Origin: Hevea brasiliensis
Taxonomy: Eukaryota > Streptophyta > Magnoliopsida > Malpighiales > Euphorbiaceae
Length of the DNA stretch: 64,000 nt
Direction of reading: 5' to 3'
Assembly: GCF_030052815.1 (NCBI RefSeq)
Contig: NC_079503.1
Location: 47,224,735-47,288,734, forward strand
Shown here one piece after another: positions 45,851 through 58,319 of the stretch. A program made the position numbers and the translations under genes. The notes beneath the pieces were generated by a model. That model saw nothing but the letters and a program-made list of their open reading frames with translations, did not search any database and was not told where the DNA came from. Within the stretch, counting starts at the first letter, position 1; each line of letters starts with the position of its first letter.

Positions 45851-47048
45851 ATTATCCATGATGCATGAGTTAAGGGCTTTGCATGCTAACGTGGAGATTG
45901 ATGAAGAAGTGCAGATGGTAGTTACTTGGCAAGTGAAGCCAATGCTGATAAAACAAATTAAGGCAGCTGCACAGAATGATGATAAGTATGTGAAGTTGAT
46001 GGAAGAGGCTCGGGATGGCAAGAAACCAGAGTTGTCAGTAAATGATAGGGGCTTGTTGTTATATTAGGGTAGAATGTGCATTCCTGATAATGTTGAATTG
46101 AGGCAGACTATTTTAAAGGAAGCATGTGATTCACCTTTTACGATGCACCCTGGAGGAACCAAAATGTATAGAACTATGAAAGAGCACTATTGGCGAAGGG
46201 AAATAAAAAAAGACATTGCAGAATATGTTGCGAAATGCCTAACTTGTCAGCAAGTCAAGACAGAACACCAAGTGCTAGTAGGGTTACTACAGCCATTGCC
46301 AATCCCCAAGTGGAAATGGGAGAGAATCACTATAGATTTTATGACTAGACTTCTTAGAACACAAAAGAATCATAATGCAGTTTGGGTTATTATTGATAGA
46401 CTGACCAAGTCTGCTCACTTTCTGCTAGTGAGGATGGATTATAGCCTGTAAAGACTAACTAAATTGCACATTGATGAGGTGGTGAGATTACATGGTGTGC
46501 CAGTGTCTATTGTATCAGATAGAGATCCAAGGTTCACTTTTAGATTCTGAAGTAGTTTCCAAAAAGCCCAACGAACTAGATTGAACTTCAGCACAACATT
46601 CCATCCATAGATAGATGGTTAGTCTAAAAGGATCATTCAAATTTTGGAGGACATGCTTCGTGTTTGTGTGATTGAGTTTGAAGGAAGTTGGGATATACAC
46701 TTGCCTTTGGTTGAATTTGCCTATAACAACAGTTATCAATCAAGCATTGGGATGCCTCCATATGAAGCACTTTATGGCAGAAAGTGTAGAACTCCCTTAT
46801 GTTGGGATGAAGTGGGTGAGAGGAAGTTGATTGGCCTTGAACTTGTGCAGCAGATGGAAGAAAAGGTTAAGCTCATTAGAGACAGACTCAAGGCTGCATT
46901 GGATAGAAAGAAGTCCTACAATGAATTGAAGAGAAGAGATATTCAGTATAGTGTGGGTGACAAAGTATTCCTTAAAGTTTCTCTATGAAAAAGGATCATG
47001 AGGTTTAGTAGAAAGGGGAAATTAAGTCCTCACTTCATCGGGCCATAC
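45851..47048 (+). pseudogene. Chromo-D integrase
   Basis: After a linker ([14 protein letters not shown]) and a stop at 46064, the zinc region HPGGTKMYRTMKEHYW and CLTCQQVK appears, then the core: ITIDFMTRL (first Asp), [24 protein letters not shown] (second Asp) and [25 protein letters not shown] with the Glu. Codons IIQ and ILEDML are contiguous: no intron. Stops at about 46449, 46548, 46606 and 46621 and a TGA for Trp at 46986 interrupt it. It is cut at FIGPY by the solo C LTR and resumes at 49200. Confidence 0.87.
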
Positions 47049-49194
47049 TGAAGGAGCAGAAGCATGAAAATTATTAGATTAGAACATTAAATTCAAAAAT
47101 TTTCTTCTAGGGTCTCATGCATCATGCAAGATTCATTATGTACCTAATTGATTTCAATATTTAATTGCATATTAAAACACTTTTAATATGTATTAGAATC
47201 TACATTTGCCATTTAAGATTTTTGAATTAATAGATTAATTCATTAGAAGCCTAGATTAATACAAGAACATGTGCATTAACCTTTTGATTCACTGTAGATG
47301 TGTTTGGTACCTTTGGGAAGCACTTAGGACCCCAAATGTTGTCCCACTAGTTTGTCCACACCAAGATTACCAATGGTAGCCCCTTGAATAGCTTCTCAAG
47401 CCTTGCCAACCAATTAGAAATTAGGGATTTGCCTTTAGGGAGGTTGTAGATGTATATAGGATACTAGAAACAATTTCTAACAATTTTAATCCAAGAGAAT
47501 TTGGGCAATTCTCTTTGAATTGATGAGAGAAGAAGAAGAAGAGAGGAAGAAGGCTCTATGGGTGGCAGCACCTTTTAGAGAAAATCAAAATATTATTTTG
47601 TTCTTTCATTCTTTCCCTTTTATAATTAGGTCATAACTCAAAACCCTTGTCACATGTCATCTTTTGATTGCCTCTTAATTTAATTGACCTAGTCACATTA
47701 AGCCAAGTGTCAAAGCTAGATTTAATATTGACTTTGATAATCATGCATGATTGGAAGACAAATGGCAAGCTTATATGGTGCCATGTGTCACCATCTCATG
47801 GTGCTAATTGTCACCCTGTGAAATGACAAAATTACCCTTGTGTTGTAATTTTGAGTTCTCAATCCAAAATAATTATTTCTCCTCTTCTAATCAATTTATA
47901 TCAAATAAAAATTAATTAAATAATCATTATTAATTAATTTCTCATAATTAAATTCATATTTAAATACTTTAAATATAAATTTAACTTATATTATACATCC
48001 AATAACCTAAATTTAGTTTCAAGCCATGCTAGGGACTTTGCAATCTTATTACAAACCAAATCTATTTAATTAATCAATTAAACTCTTTAATTAATTAATT
48101 AAATCACATTTAATTCGGTGATCTTTAATTAATTAATTAAATCACATTTAATTTGGTGATTACTTGTGTATGTGTGTGACTCACTAGGCTCATCACTGCT
48201 TAGCAATAAGATATGATACCAACTCTTAATATCATCAGAACTTTTTCTTACCATAAAAGATTTCTCTAAATCATTTTAGACATCTCATAGACCAAGGTTA
48301 ACACCTAACATAGCATGCCATGGCCACCCAATCAATAATAAGGAATACTTTAAATGAACCTATAATCATATGTTACCATGCACTAGAATCTCTCTGTTAC
48401 AAAATCCCAATTTAAGCTGGAGTCATGGTTTATGTCAAACCCCATTTGCTATGAATATTATATGCTCTTTTAATTCCAATTCTTGATTAAAAAAATTTTC
48501 TCATCAGAAACTCTTTTCTGATTAAATCTGTCTATCCTGGCCAGGAACTTGAAACATCAAGAATAATTAAATGAACATAGGATTTTATCCCTAATTACTT
48601 TGGGTAACAGATTCTATCTTGATCAACACCTACCTCCATATATAACTAGTAGGATCCAACACATGCCCATATACCCATACTCAGTATAAGTATGAAAGCA
48701 ATGTCAAACTCAAACCACCTATATACAAGATAACTGTGTTATCTCAGGTCTAAAGCTTATATGCACTAATATGATTTATGATAATGCATTGACAAGAGTA
48801 AACTCCACGTGCTTGTTAGAAGTGTCACTGGTTCGACCTACTTATCATGTATAAGTGCCTATCATGTTTGTTATATGGCATGAGACTCACCATTCCATCT
48901 TATTTATATCTCATATAAATACCTTGGGAATAAATATGAATACAATCTTTCTAGATAAGTCATGTCCTGTGTGAAGTATCCTCGATTATGAACCAATTTA
49001 TGATACTTTATGCTAGAAATAATGTCACTCATATTCTTAACAACTTAAGAATAGAATTTCTAATAAAATATTAATGAACCTTTTCTATTACACATAAATA
49101 TATTATGTAAACGGAAAAGTGAAATTGCCTTTTTATTAATAAAACATGTACAAGATACATACTAAATGATATGCTCTAGGGCATACTACTAACA
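47049..49194 (-). mobile_element. Solo Copia-C LTR (2146 bp), TSD CATAC
   Basis: Plus-strand ends TGAAGGAGCAGAAGCATG and GGCATACTACTAACA, the reverse complement of the Copia-C LTR. CATAC at 47044-47048 and 49195-49199 flanks it. A TTAATTAA-rich segment of about 45 bp is duplicated at 48070-48155. No internal copia sequence is present. The apparent ORF at 49176-49361 spans its edge and is not a gene. Confidence 0.92.
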
Positions 49195-49561
49195 CATACG
49201 AGGTTCTGGAAAGAGTGGGTCCATTGGCATATAGATTGGCATTGCCTCCAGAGTTGGAAAGATTCACAATGTCTTTCATGTCTCCATGTTGAGGAGGTAC
49301 AGATCAAACCCCTCTTACATTTTGCCAGTAGAGGAGATTGAGGTAAATCCAGACCTGACATATGATGAAGAGCCTATAAAGATCTTAGCATATGAGGTAA
49401 AACAGTTGAGGAACAGGCAGATACCTCTGGTGAAAGTGCTGTGGAATCATCATTCACGCTAGGAGGCTACGTGGGAGCAAGAGGAGGACATGAGGAGACA
49501 GCACCCACAACTCTTCAGATACTGAGATCAGGTAAATTTTGAGGACAAAATTTTATTTTTT
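49195..49561 (+). pseudogene. Chromo-D integrase tail with chromodomain-like end
   Basis: Continues from 47048: [19 protein letters not shown], then the EIEVNPDLTYDEEPIKILAY stretch and VKQLRNRQIPLVKVLW in shifting frames, with EATWEQEEDMRRQHPQLF at the end (about 49465-49520). A CAG to TAG stop precedes EATW. The order and spacing match Chromo-B at 28118-28540. Confidence 0.85.
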
Positions 49562-49575
49562 TAGGAGGGGAGAAT
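49562..49575 (+). promoter_or_regulatory. Chromo-D polypurine tract
   Basis: TAGGAGGGGAGAAT directly before the LTR start TGTAACACC. Confidence 0.9.
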
Positions 49576-50575
49576 TGTAACACCTCGAACCTCCGAGCTC
49601 CGAATAGTATTATTTTTGGTCTGTGACTAGTACTATTCAAAGATACCTTGAGGACCAAAATAAAAGGAAAAATTAATTGAGATAGACATAATAAAAATTC
49701 GAGTGAACCAAAAACCTAAGGACTCATCGGGTATTATGAAAAAGAAGGATTATGACCCAATGAGAGGCATTTTGGTCAATTCACATCAAGAGTTGATTTT
49801 TTACCAAAATTTTAATTAAATTAAATGAAATTAGTGAGATAAATTATGGAGCAATTTTTGAAGAAAATTAAGTGTACATGTAAAAAGAAAAGAAAAGAAA
49901 TAAAAACTTAAGTTTAATTACCCATATGACAAAAATTAAAATTTTAGGACCAATGGGCTTTGGATAACTCAATTAAAATTAATTAAATAAATCAAAATTT
50001 GGGGTAAATATATTAAGGAAGAAACCCTATTCTTTTCCCCTATTAGTTGCCGCCCCACCTTTCCTCTCCCTCTCTCTTTCTTTCTTTCTTCTTCTTTCTT
50101 CTTTCTCCATTGACACCCATTCTCAAAACTCAATTCCTTACTTTTTCTCCATGAGTTTTCCATCTAATTGAGAGTTTAAAAGTAAGGAGAACAAGAGATT
50201 TGGAAGAAATTGAAGATTGGGAAGGTCACAATTGAGGTAAGTTTCTTTTCATGCTAAATTAGTTGTACAAGCTTTGAATTAAGATTGATTATGGGAAAAT
50301 TTCATGAGGAAGCATGAGAATCATGCATGGAACCTAAACTAGGGTTTTTGGCCAACTTGGGGAAAACTTAGGGTTTGATTTATTTTAATGAAATTGATGA
50401 TGAAATCAAGCTTAGTTGAAGTAGTATGCATGATTGGGGTAGTGAGATTGCATGAGATTTGCATAAATTGAATTATGGAAGATTAGGATTCATGGGGAAA
50501 TTAGGGCTTTTATTGTATGAAGTGTAATTTGTATTTATAATGACAAATTATGGTCATTGAAGTTCTTGAGCTGTG
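49576..50575 (+). repeat. Chromo-D 3' LTR (right limit uncertain)
   Basis: Starts TGTAACACCTCGAACCTCC. It carries a pyrimidine-rich stretch (50060-50150) and a consensus donor TTGAG|GTAAGT with GT at 50237, 661 bases into the LTR. No second copy is in the window, so its end cannot be fixed; it meets the Copia-E LTR between about 50540 and 50582. Confidence 0.75.
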
Positions 50576-50792
50576 AACTCTGATTTATAGCAAATATTCT
50601 ATATATTCCGTCACTCATATTCTTATCTCATAAGAATAGAATATATAATATATTGCTAATGGAGAATTTCAAATAAATATGTTATTAAATATACTCAACA
50701 GTTAAATGAAATATTTATCACCATTAAAATATTTACAATGTTACTTACAAGTTACAAGATCAGTGCATGCTTTAGGGCACAGATAACTAACA
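50576..50792 (-). repeat. Copia-E 3' LTR (short or truncated)
   Basis: On the minus strand it starts TGTTAGTTATCTGTGCCC at 50792, next to the tract GTGGGAGAT. Its first 200 bases resemble the Copia-C LTR around GAATATGAGTGAC, preceded by an imperfect hairpin. The other LTR is outside the window. The left limit is a guess. Confidence 0.6.
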
Positions 50793-52376
50793 ATCTCCCA
50801 CTTGGCCTAGACCATTCACTACAGTATCTAAGACCCATCTTCTCAAGATGTTTGTCTAACTATTGCTGTGTCGTGGCCTTGGTTAGTGGATCAGCTGGGT
50901 TGTCAGCCGAAGCTACTTTCTGTATGGCAATATCACCTCTTCTAACTATCTCTCTGATAATATGAAATCGTAGCTCTATGTGTTTGGATTGCTGATGAGA
51001 CCTAGGCTCCTTTGCCTGAGCGATGGCTCCATTGTTGTCACAGTAGAGAGGAACTACTGACTCAATGGAAGGAACCACTTCTAGTTTTGAAACAAACTTC
51101 TTGATCCAAACAGCCTCTTTTATAGCATCACATGCAATAATATACTTGGCTTTAGTCGTGGAGTCTACTGTAGTTGTCTGTTTGGAACTCTTCTAATAGA
51201 CAACGCCTCTATTACACAAAAATACAAACCCTGAGACAAACTTTTTGTCATCAATATCTGATTAGAAATCAAAATCTGTAAATCCTTCTAGTTAAAGTTC
51301 ACCTTTTCCATATATTAAGAATAAATCCTTAGTCCTTCTCAAGTACTTAAGGATATTCTTAACAGCTTTCCAGTGTTCCAAACCTAGATTGGATTGAAAC
51401 CTGCTAGTCATACTAATAGCATAGGCAATATGAGGCCTAGTACATAGCATGGCATACATTAGACTTCCTATAACTAAAGCATAAGGAACCTTGGCCATCT
51501 TTTCCATTTCTTTAGGAGTTTTGGGAGACTGTTCTTTAGAAAGGTGAATTCCATGCCTAATTGGTAACAATCCCCTCTTGGAATCAAATATGTTGAACCT
51601 CTTCAACACCTTTTCCAAGTAAAGCCTTTGGGATAGACCTATTACCCTTTTTGATCTATCTCTATGGATCTGAATTCCCAAAATATAGGTAGCTTCTTCA
51701 AGGTATTTCATAGAGAAAATACTTAACAACCAAGTTTTTACAAATGTTAGCATACCAAGATCATTGCCTATCAGTAATATATCATCCACATATAACACTA
51801 GAAAGGTAATCATACTCCCACTAGTCTTCTTATACACACATGGTTCATCAATGTTTTGAATAAAACTGAAAGTTTTGACGGCTTTATCAAAACATTTATT
51901 CTAGCTTCTAGAAGCTTGCTTAAAACCATAAATAGATCTCTTAAGCTTGCACACTTGGAACCTTCTTTGGATTCAAAACCCTTGGGTTGTTCCATATATA
52001 TCTTTTCTTCAATAACACCATTGAGAAAAGAGATTTTGACATCCATTTGCCAAGCCTCATAATCATAGTGTGCTGCAATAGCTAGAAGAATCCTTATGGA
52101 TTTAAGCATGGCTACGGGAGAGAATGTTTCTTCATAATCTATTCCTTCCCTTTGGCAAAACCCTTTCACTACAAGCTTAGCTTTGAAGGTCTTTACCTTT
52201 CCATCAGGACCAATCTTTCTCTTAAGAACCCATTTACATCTTATGGGTACAATACCCTCAGGTGGGTCTACAAGATCCCAAACTTGGCTCTTATGCATGG
52301 AATGCATTTCAGATTTCATAGCTTCTAACCACTTTGAAGAATCTATATCGGATATAGCTTCTTCATAACCAGTAGG
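50793..52376 (-). pseudogene. Copia-E reverse transcriptase and RNase H
   Basis: The stretch 52319-51810 gives the RT start (KWVLKRKIGPDGKVKTFKAK, QREGIDYEETFSPVAMLKS, QMDVKISFLNG). The stretch 51837-51292 continues with the intact catalytic LYVDDILLIGND, then YLEKVLKRFNIFDSKRG and GSLMYAMLCTRP. RNase H follows in other frames, ending in LYCDNNGAIAQAKEP and HIIREIVRRGD (51078-50860). The two RT parts overlap in different frames, so one frameshift lies near 51830. Sequence 51079-51291 is RNase H with stops. Confidence 0.87.
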
Positions 52377-54487
52377 TGAAGGAGCGGAAATATGAAAAAC
52401 ACAAGTTTATATCATTGAATTCAAAAATTTTCACCTAGGATCACAAGCATCATGCAAGATTTATTTTTATCTATTTGATTTCAATGATAAACAACATATT
52501 AAAACTCTTTTAATATATTTTTTGGATTTGTATTTGTCATTTAAGATTTTAGAATTAATCAGATTAATTTTAGAACCCTAAATTAGATCAAGAACAAAGT
52601 GCACTGACTCTTGATGCACTGCAATGTGTTTGGCACCTTTGGGATGCGTCTTTAGGACACCAAATGTTGTCCCTCTAGCTTATCAACACCAAGATCACCT
52701 ATGCCATCCCTTGAACAGTTTCTAAAGCTTTTTCTATGAATTGAAAAATTAAGTTTTGCCTTTTGAGAGATTAGAGATGTAAACAGAACACAAGAAATAA
52801 TTTCTAGTATTTTTAATTCAAGAAATTGTTTGCTTATCTCTTGGAATTGATGAGAGATGAAGAAAAAGAGAAGGGAGAGGTCTCCAAGGTGCAGCACAAA
52901 GAGAGAATAGCAACCCACACATTTTACTCTTTTATAACAACATTTATATAGCTAGGTCATCACTTAAAACCCTTACCATATCTCACATTCTGATTGGCTC
53001 TAGGTTTAATTGACCCAATCACATTGTGCCAAGTGTCAAACCTATATTTAATCTTGACTTTAATCATCTTACATGATTAAAAGATATATGGCAAGCTTAT
53101 GTGTGGTGTCATGTGTCACCATCTCATGGTGCCACATGTCACCCTGTGAAATGGCCAAAATACCCCTGTGTCTTAATTTTGAGTTTTCAACCCAAAATAA
53201 TTATTTTTCTTCTTCTAATCAATTTATATCAAATATAAATTAATTAATTAATCTCTATTAATTAATTTCTCATTAATTAAATTCATATTTAAATACTTTA
53301 AATATAAATTTAACTTATACTATACATCCAATAACCTGGATTTGATTTCAAGCCATGCTAGGGACTTTGCAATCTAATTACAAACCAAACCAATTTAATT
53401 AATTAATTAAACTCTTTAATTAATTAATTAAATCATATTTAATTTGGTAATTACTTGTGTATGTGTGTGACTTACTATGCTCATCACTAATTGGCAATGA
53501 GACATGATATCAACTCTTAATATCATCAGAATTCTTTCTTACCATAAATGATTTCTCTAAATTATTTTATGTACCTCATAGACCATGGTTAACACCTAGC
53601 ATAGCATGCCATGGCCACCCAATTAGTAATAAGGTTTTTCTTAAATGAACCTATAATCATATGTTACCATACACTAGAATCTGTCTGTTACAAAATCTCA
53701 ATTCGAGCTGGAGTCATGGTTTATGTCAAACCCCATTTGCTATGAATATTATGTTCTCTTTTAATTCCAATTCTTGATTAAAAAGATTTTTCTCATCAGA
53801 AACTCTTTTCTGATTAAATCTATCTGTCCTGGCCAGGAACTTGAAACATCAAGAACAATTAAATGAAAATAGGATTTTATCCCTATTTACTTAGAGGAAC
53901 AGATTCCATCTTGATCAACACCTACATCCATATATAACTAGTAGGAGGTAACACATGCCCATATACCCATACACAGTACAAGTATGAAAGTAGTATCAAA
54001 CTCAAATCACCTATATACAAGATAACTGTGCTATCTCAGGTCTAAAGATTATATGCACTAATATGATTTATGACAATACATTGAAAAGAGTAAACTCCAT
54101 GTGCTTGTTATAAATGTCACTGGTTCGGCCTACTTACCATGTATAAGTGCCTATCATATTTGTTATATGGTATGAGACTCACCATTCTATCTTATTTACA
54201 TATCATATAAATAACTTGGGAACAAACATGATTATAATCTTTCTGGAGAAGTCATGTCCTTATTGTGAAGTATCCTCGATTGTGAACCATTTTATGATAC
54301 TTTGTGCTAGAAATATTATCACTCATATTCTTAACAACTTAAGAATAGAATTTCTAACAAAATAGTAATGGTCCTTTTCTATTACACATGAATATATTAT
54401 GTAAACGGAAAAGTGAAAATGTCTTTTATTAATAAAATGTGTACAAGATACATGCTAAATGATATGCTCTAGGGCATACTGCTAATA
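52377..54487 (-). mobile_element. Solo Copia-C-type LTR (2111 bp), TSD GTAGG
   Basis: Plus-strand ends TGAAGGAGCGGAAATATG and GGCATACTGCTAATA; the last bases show CA changed to TA. GTAGG at 52372-52376 and 54488-54492 flanks it. It splits Copia-E between the integrase-RT linker and RT. It is very similar to 47049-49194. Confidence 0.9.
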
Positions 54488-55526
54488 GTAGGATCATCTC
54501 CACGATCAACTTCTTCATGAATAAACAACTCTTGTTCATTCTCATGAAGAAATCTATATCTCTCTGGTGGATGAGATATTCTACTAGATTTACGAAGAAT
54601 TGATGCTGTGGATGTATTATCTATAGGCTTTGGCTCTCCCACTGGATTAACATCCATGGGTGTAGGTTGTTGGTTATTTGTGGAATTCTCTAATTCCAAT
54701 TCTATCTTCCTTCTTTTGTCACTTTCTTGAATAAGCTCTTTTTCCAAGAAAATTATATCTCTACTGATCACAACTCTTTGTGATTGTGGAAGATAGAAAT
54801 AATATCCAAAACTGTATTTAGGATATCCAATAAATCTACCTTTTTCAGATCTTATTTCCAATTTATTAGTTTTCAACTTTTTGATAAAAGCTGGACAACT
54901 CCATACCTTAACATGTCTAAGGGATGGTTGTCTTCCATGCTATATCTCATATGGTGTAGAAGAAACTGATTTAGTTAGAACTCTGTTAAGAATATACAAT
55001 GAGGTCTCTATTGCATATCCCCATGAGGAAATAGGCAAATCAGTGAAGCTCATCATGCTACATACCATGTCCAATAACGTACGGTTTCCTCTTTCCGACA
55101 CACCATTCAGTTGTGGTGTACCAGGAGGGGTCAATTGTGAAATTATGTCCTGTTCCCGAAGGAACTCATCAAACTCTGTACTTAAGTATTCACCACCTCG
55201 ATCAGATCTAAGGACTTCAATATTTTTCCTATTTGATTTTCTACTTCAGCCTTGAATTCTTTGAACTTTTCAAAGGATTAAGAGTTGTATTTCATTAAAT
55301 ACAAATACCCAAACCGAGATTTATCATCAGTGATGGTAATGAAGTAGTTATATCCACCTCTAGCCATTTCATTAAATGGCCCACATACATCAGTATGTAT
55401 GAGTTCTAAAATATCTTTAGCTCTTTCCCCTTGTCCCACAAAGGGAGATTTGGTCATTTTTCCCTGAAGGCAAGACTCACAAGTTGGCGATGGTTCATTT
55501 CCTAAAGTTTACAAAATCCCCATCTT
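54488..55526 (-). pseudogene. Copia-E integrase and linker
   Basis: From 55526 down: CESCLQGKMTKSPF-like zinc half, the core with GGEYLSTEFDEFLRE, then PPGTPQLNGVSERGNRTLLD (catalytic Glu) and ILNRVLTKSVSSTPYEI, then the C-terminal KLEIRSEKGRFIGYPKYSFGYY and an acidic linker up to the solo C LTR. Stops and frame changes occur near 55245-55280 and 54935. It is better preserved than the same region in Copia-C at the GGEY motif. Confidence 0.85.
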
Positions 55527-58319
55527 TGTCACACCCTACCCCTCAGTAAGGCATAACATGATCCCGTAGTATACCTAATGAATTACCAACTCCGTCTACT
55601 GATAACCCATTAAATACACTACAAGGGATTTTAAAAACTTTTCTTACTTCTTTTACAGTGGTGAGCACTATTTACAGTTCTTTTCAATCAATAAGTTTCC
55701 ATCAATATCATTCAAATAATTTTTCACAGTTTCAAACCATTCACAATGTTTTTCAATCAATAAGTGTCCACCAAACACATTTCCACAATTTAAAACAATG
55801 ATATGCAAATAGTCAATATTTATTTCCATTGAAAATAATTCAAAAGAAACAGTTGTTGTGCACAAACACAATTTAAAACAATAATATACAAATATTCAAT
55901 ATTTATTTCAATTGAAAAATTCAAAAGCAATAGCCGTTGTGCACAAACCTCTGATGACTGTCTCCCTGGTCTGGACTCAGTGTTTCTTTCCCTTTTGCTG
56001 AGTCCTTGTTAGCTGAGAAACACAATTTGAAGTGTTTCAGTACTAAATTAAACTGTCTCTATCGATGGTGTTTGGTAAACAATGCACTGAACTCAATTAT
56101 TCACTTAATCACCTAATATACCGACCCTCGTTGCGTTTTAGGTACATTAGGTTTTAGTATCGTTAATATGTCACATTCAATAAGGTTTTAGGTTTGGTAT
56201 GTTTTACCAAAGTCATTTCCTTGCTTAGTGCATTTTAATGCAAATTGCTGGATTCCGGGATACTGGTTTGACCTAACCGGACGACCTAGTTCCCTCGGTT
56301 TTTGGGTCTCGGTCGAAACTACAAACTTGTAGATCTAGGTCTTATTGCACGCGGGGCAAAATTTCAGGTCAATCCGAGTTAAGTAGACCGAGTTATGGTC
56401 ATTATACTATTGCTGGTCAAATGGTACCATTTTAGGTCAATTTTAGGTCAATTTGGTCAACTCTGGTTCGGCCAGTTTTTGGACCCGAACTTGTGCAAGC
56501 TTTTTGACTTGCTTATGGTCATTTCTGGGCTTTGGTGTCTTCATAAGACTTGTAGGTATGGGTCTTAACTATTCATGGTTAAAATTTCAGGTCAATTGGA
56601 CCTGGTTTGAGTGAGTTATGGCCTAATTACTCACTGCTGCCCAATTGGTCATTTTTTTAGGTCCTAATTGCACCTAATCCGAATTGGTCATTTTCTTAGG
56701 TCACCTTGCAAGCAGAATTTTGGTATGGTTTCTCAATGAAAGTTGGCACATTTTGTGCCTAGTTTCACCTCAAATTGGTCTCATACCAATTGAGGTTACA
56801 CATTTAAGGTTCTAGGTTAAAATGTACACTGCCCTCACTATGCCTTTCACACCCCACTTCAAACACACATTTAACTTGCAAAGTTTACTTCCATACCCTA
56901 CCAATCTGTTTTGGTACATTACCAAAAGCATTATCTACTTTACATTAACATTATTTTGGGCAGATTACCATTACCCTCAACACACCAAATATCATTCACA
57001 ATTACAATTTTTAATTACCATTACAAACACACCTAACCATTACAAATTTTACATACACTTTACAATATCAATCTACATACATCTCATCAACCTTCTAAGT
57101 CAATATTCTGCCCACACTTCCTTCAATATATACTATTACTCAAGTGTCCCCAAGCTGCCGCAAACCATTCTTCAACATCAAAGTGCCATCCAATTTACCA
57201 ATTCCCATCCAAGTGCATAAATCACCATATAAACATGAAATAATTCACTAGGTTACTAATTCATCATGATCAACACCATTTCTCATCAATTATATGCACA
57301 AATATCTCATAAAAAACGTGACTCATGGCTGTCCAAAATGAAAACAACAATAACCCTTCAAACTCAAAATTTTCCTTCACCAAACCAACACCCATAACAT
57401 GAACATAAACTTTAACAAAGAAATTCTCAAAAATGCAAACTTACCTTTAATTGTAACTTGCTAAACCTTCACCAAACTTCTCAAATTTGGTATCAATATC
57501 TTCCTTGTGATGTGTAGACCATTTTTCATGAAGGAACCTAAGTATTTAGAGATGAAAAGAGGGAGTGGATGAAGCTTTCATGCAAACACCCATGGAGTTT
57601 CTATTTGGTTCTTCAATTCGGCAATGTTGAATGCAAATGAGGAAGATGGATTATTCAGCTGCATTTTAAGTGTACACATGTCCCACTATGTATTTAATTA
57701 ATCCCCTTAGTGGTCCACTTAGTCACTTAATCATATAATAAGCTAAATTCCCACTTATTCCACATTTAACCTTTAATTTCTACTATTTACTTTAGGTACC
57801 ACCAAATTAATTTTTCATTTCATTTTTTAAGTGTAATATTATTTATTTTTAAAGGATATTTAGGTCAAAAGACACTTCGGGATGTCAAATGACCATAATG
57901 CCCCTGTTCGGGTGGCATTCCCGATTTTTCGGTAACACCGTATTTTGTCTGTTTTTCGATTTCTCACTTTTCATTGTACTAATTATTTAATTTTTCTTTA
58001 ATCTTTCTAATGAGATTTATACTTCAATAAGGGTCTATTTATGTCCTAAAAATGTTTTCCAGGGTTCCATGATCCAGTACTAGTCAACGGTCCACGCCGT
58101 GACTTCCTGATCACCCATCGCTAGGGTTTCCGGCTCGCTTAACTTGGTTACATTTCTTTGCTATGATTTTTCCTTTGTTTTTCTTGTATTTTCTTTTCTT
58201 GTATTTCATTATTTATGTCTCCTCTCTCATATCAAGGTGTGATTCTAGGCATCCTAGCTGTCCGGACAACACTGGTCACTAGAGCAGTAGAACGCACTAC
58301 CGAACTTAGGGGTGTTACA
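55527..58319 (-). mobile_element. Solo Chromo-B-type LTR with internal deletion (2793 bp), TSD ATCTT
   Basis: Plus-strand ends TGTCACACCCTACCCC and CTTAGGGGTGTTACA; ATCTT at 55522-55526 and 58320-58324 flanks it. It is about 1.3 kb shorter than the Chromo-B LTRs: after the first 150 bases it jumps at about 55678 to a different inner segment. The right two thirds match 25700-28071. A minus-strand GTAAGT donor has GT starting at 57444. The ORF 56822-57220 is chance: the same sequence has stops in the sister copies. Confidence 0.9.

Larger units (their letters stand above)
542..50575 (+). mobile_element. Chromo-D: old, decayed Ty3/gypsy chromovirus, split by insertions
   Basis: This is the oldest layer of the stack. 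Its parts lie in the canonical order gag, protease, RT, RNase H, integrase, chromodomain, polypurine tract, 3' LTR, at 542-2151, 44686-47048, 49195-49575 and 49576 to about 50575. The gaps are filled by Copia-C (2152-44685) and a solo C LTR (47049-49194). Every domain carries nonsense codons or frameshifts. The 5' LTR and the start of gag are missing to the left of LTR-F. The right limit is uncertain because the Copia-E LTR abuts it. Tekay/Del-type assignment rests on the integrase followed by a chromodomain-like tail and on the TGTAACACC LTR start. Confidence 0.85.

Noticed and set aside
56822..57220. 132-codon plus-strand ORF as a small host gene
   Set aside because: It lies inside a B LTR; homologous positions in 26580-26950, 33490-33860 and 63600-63980 do not keep the frame, and its composition is AT-rich and low in complexity.
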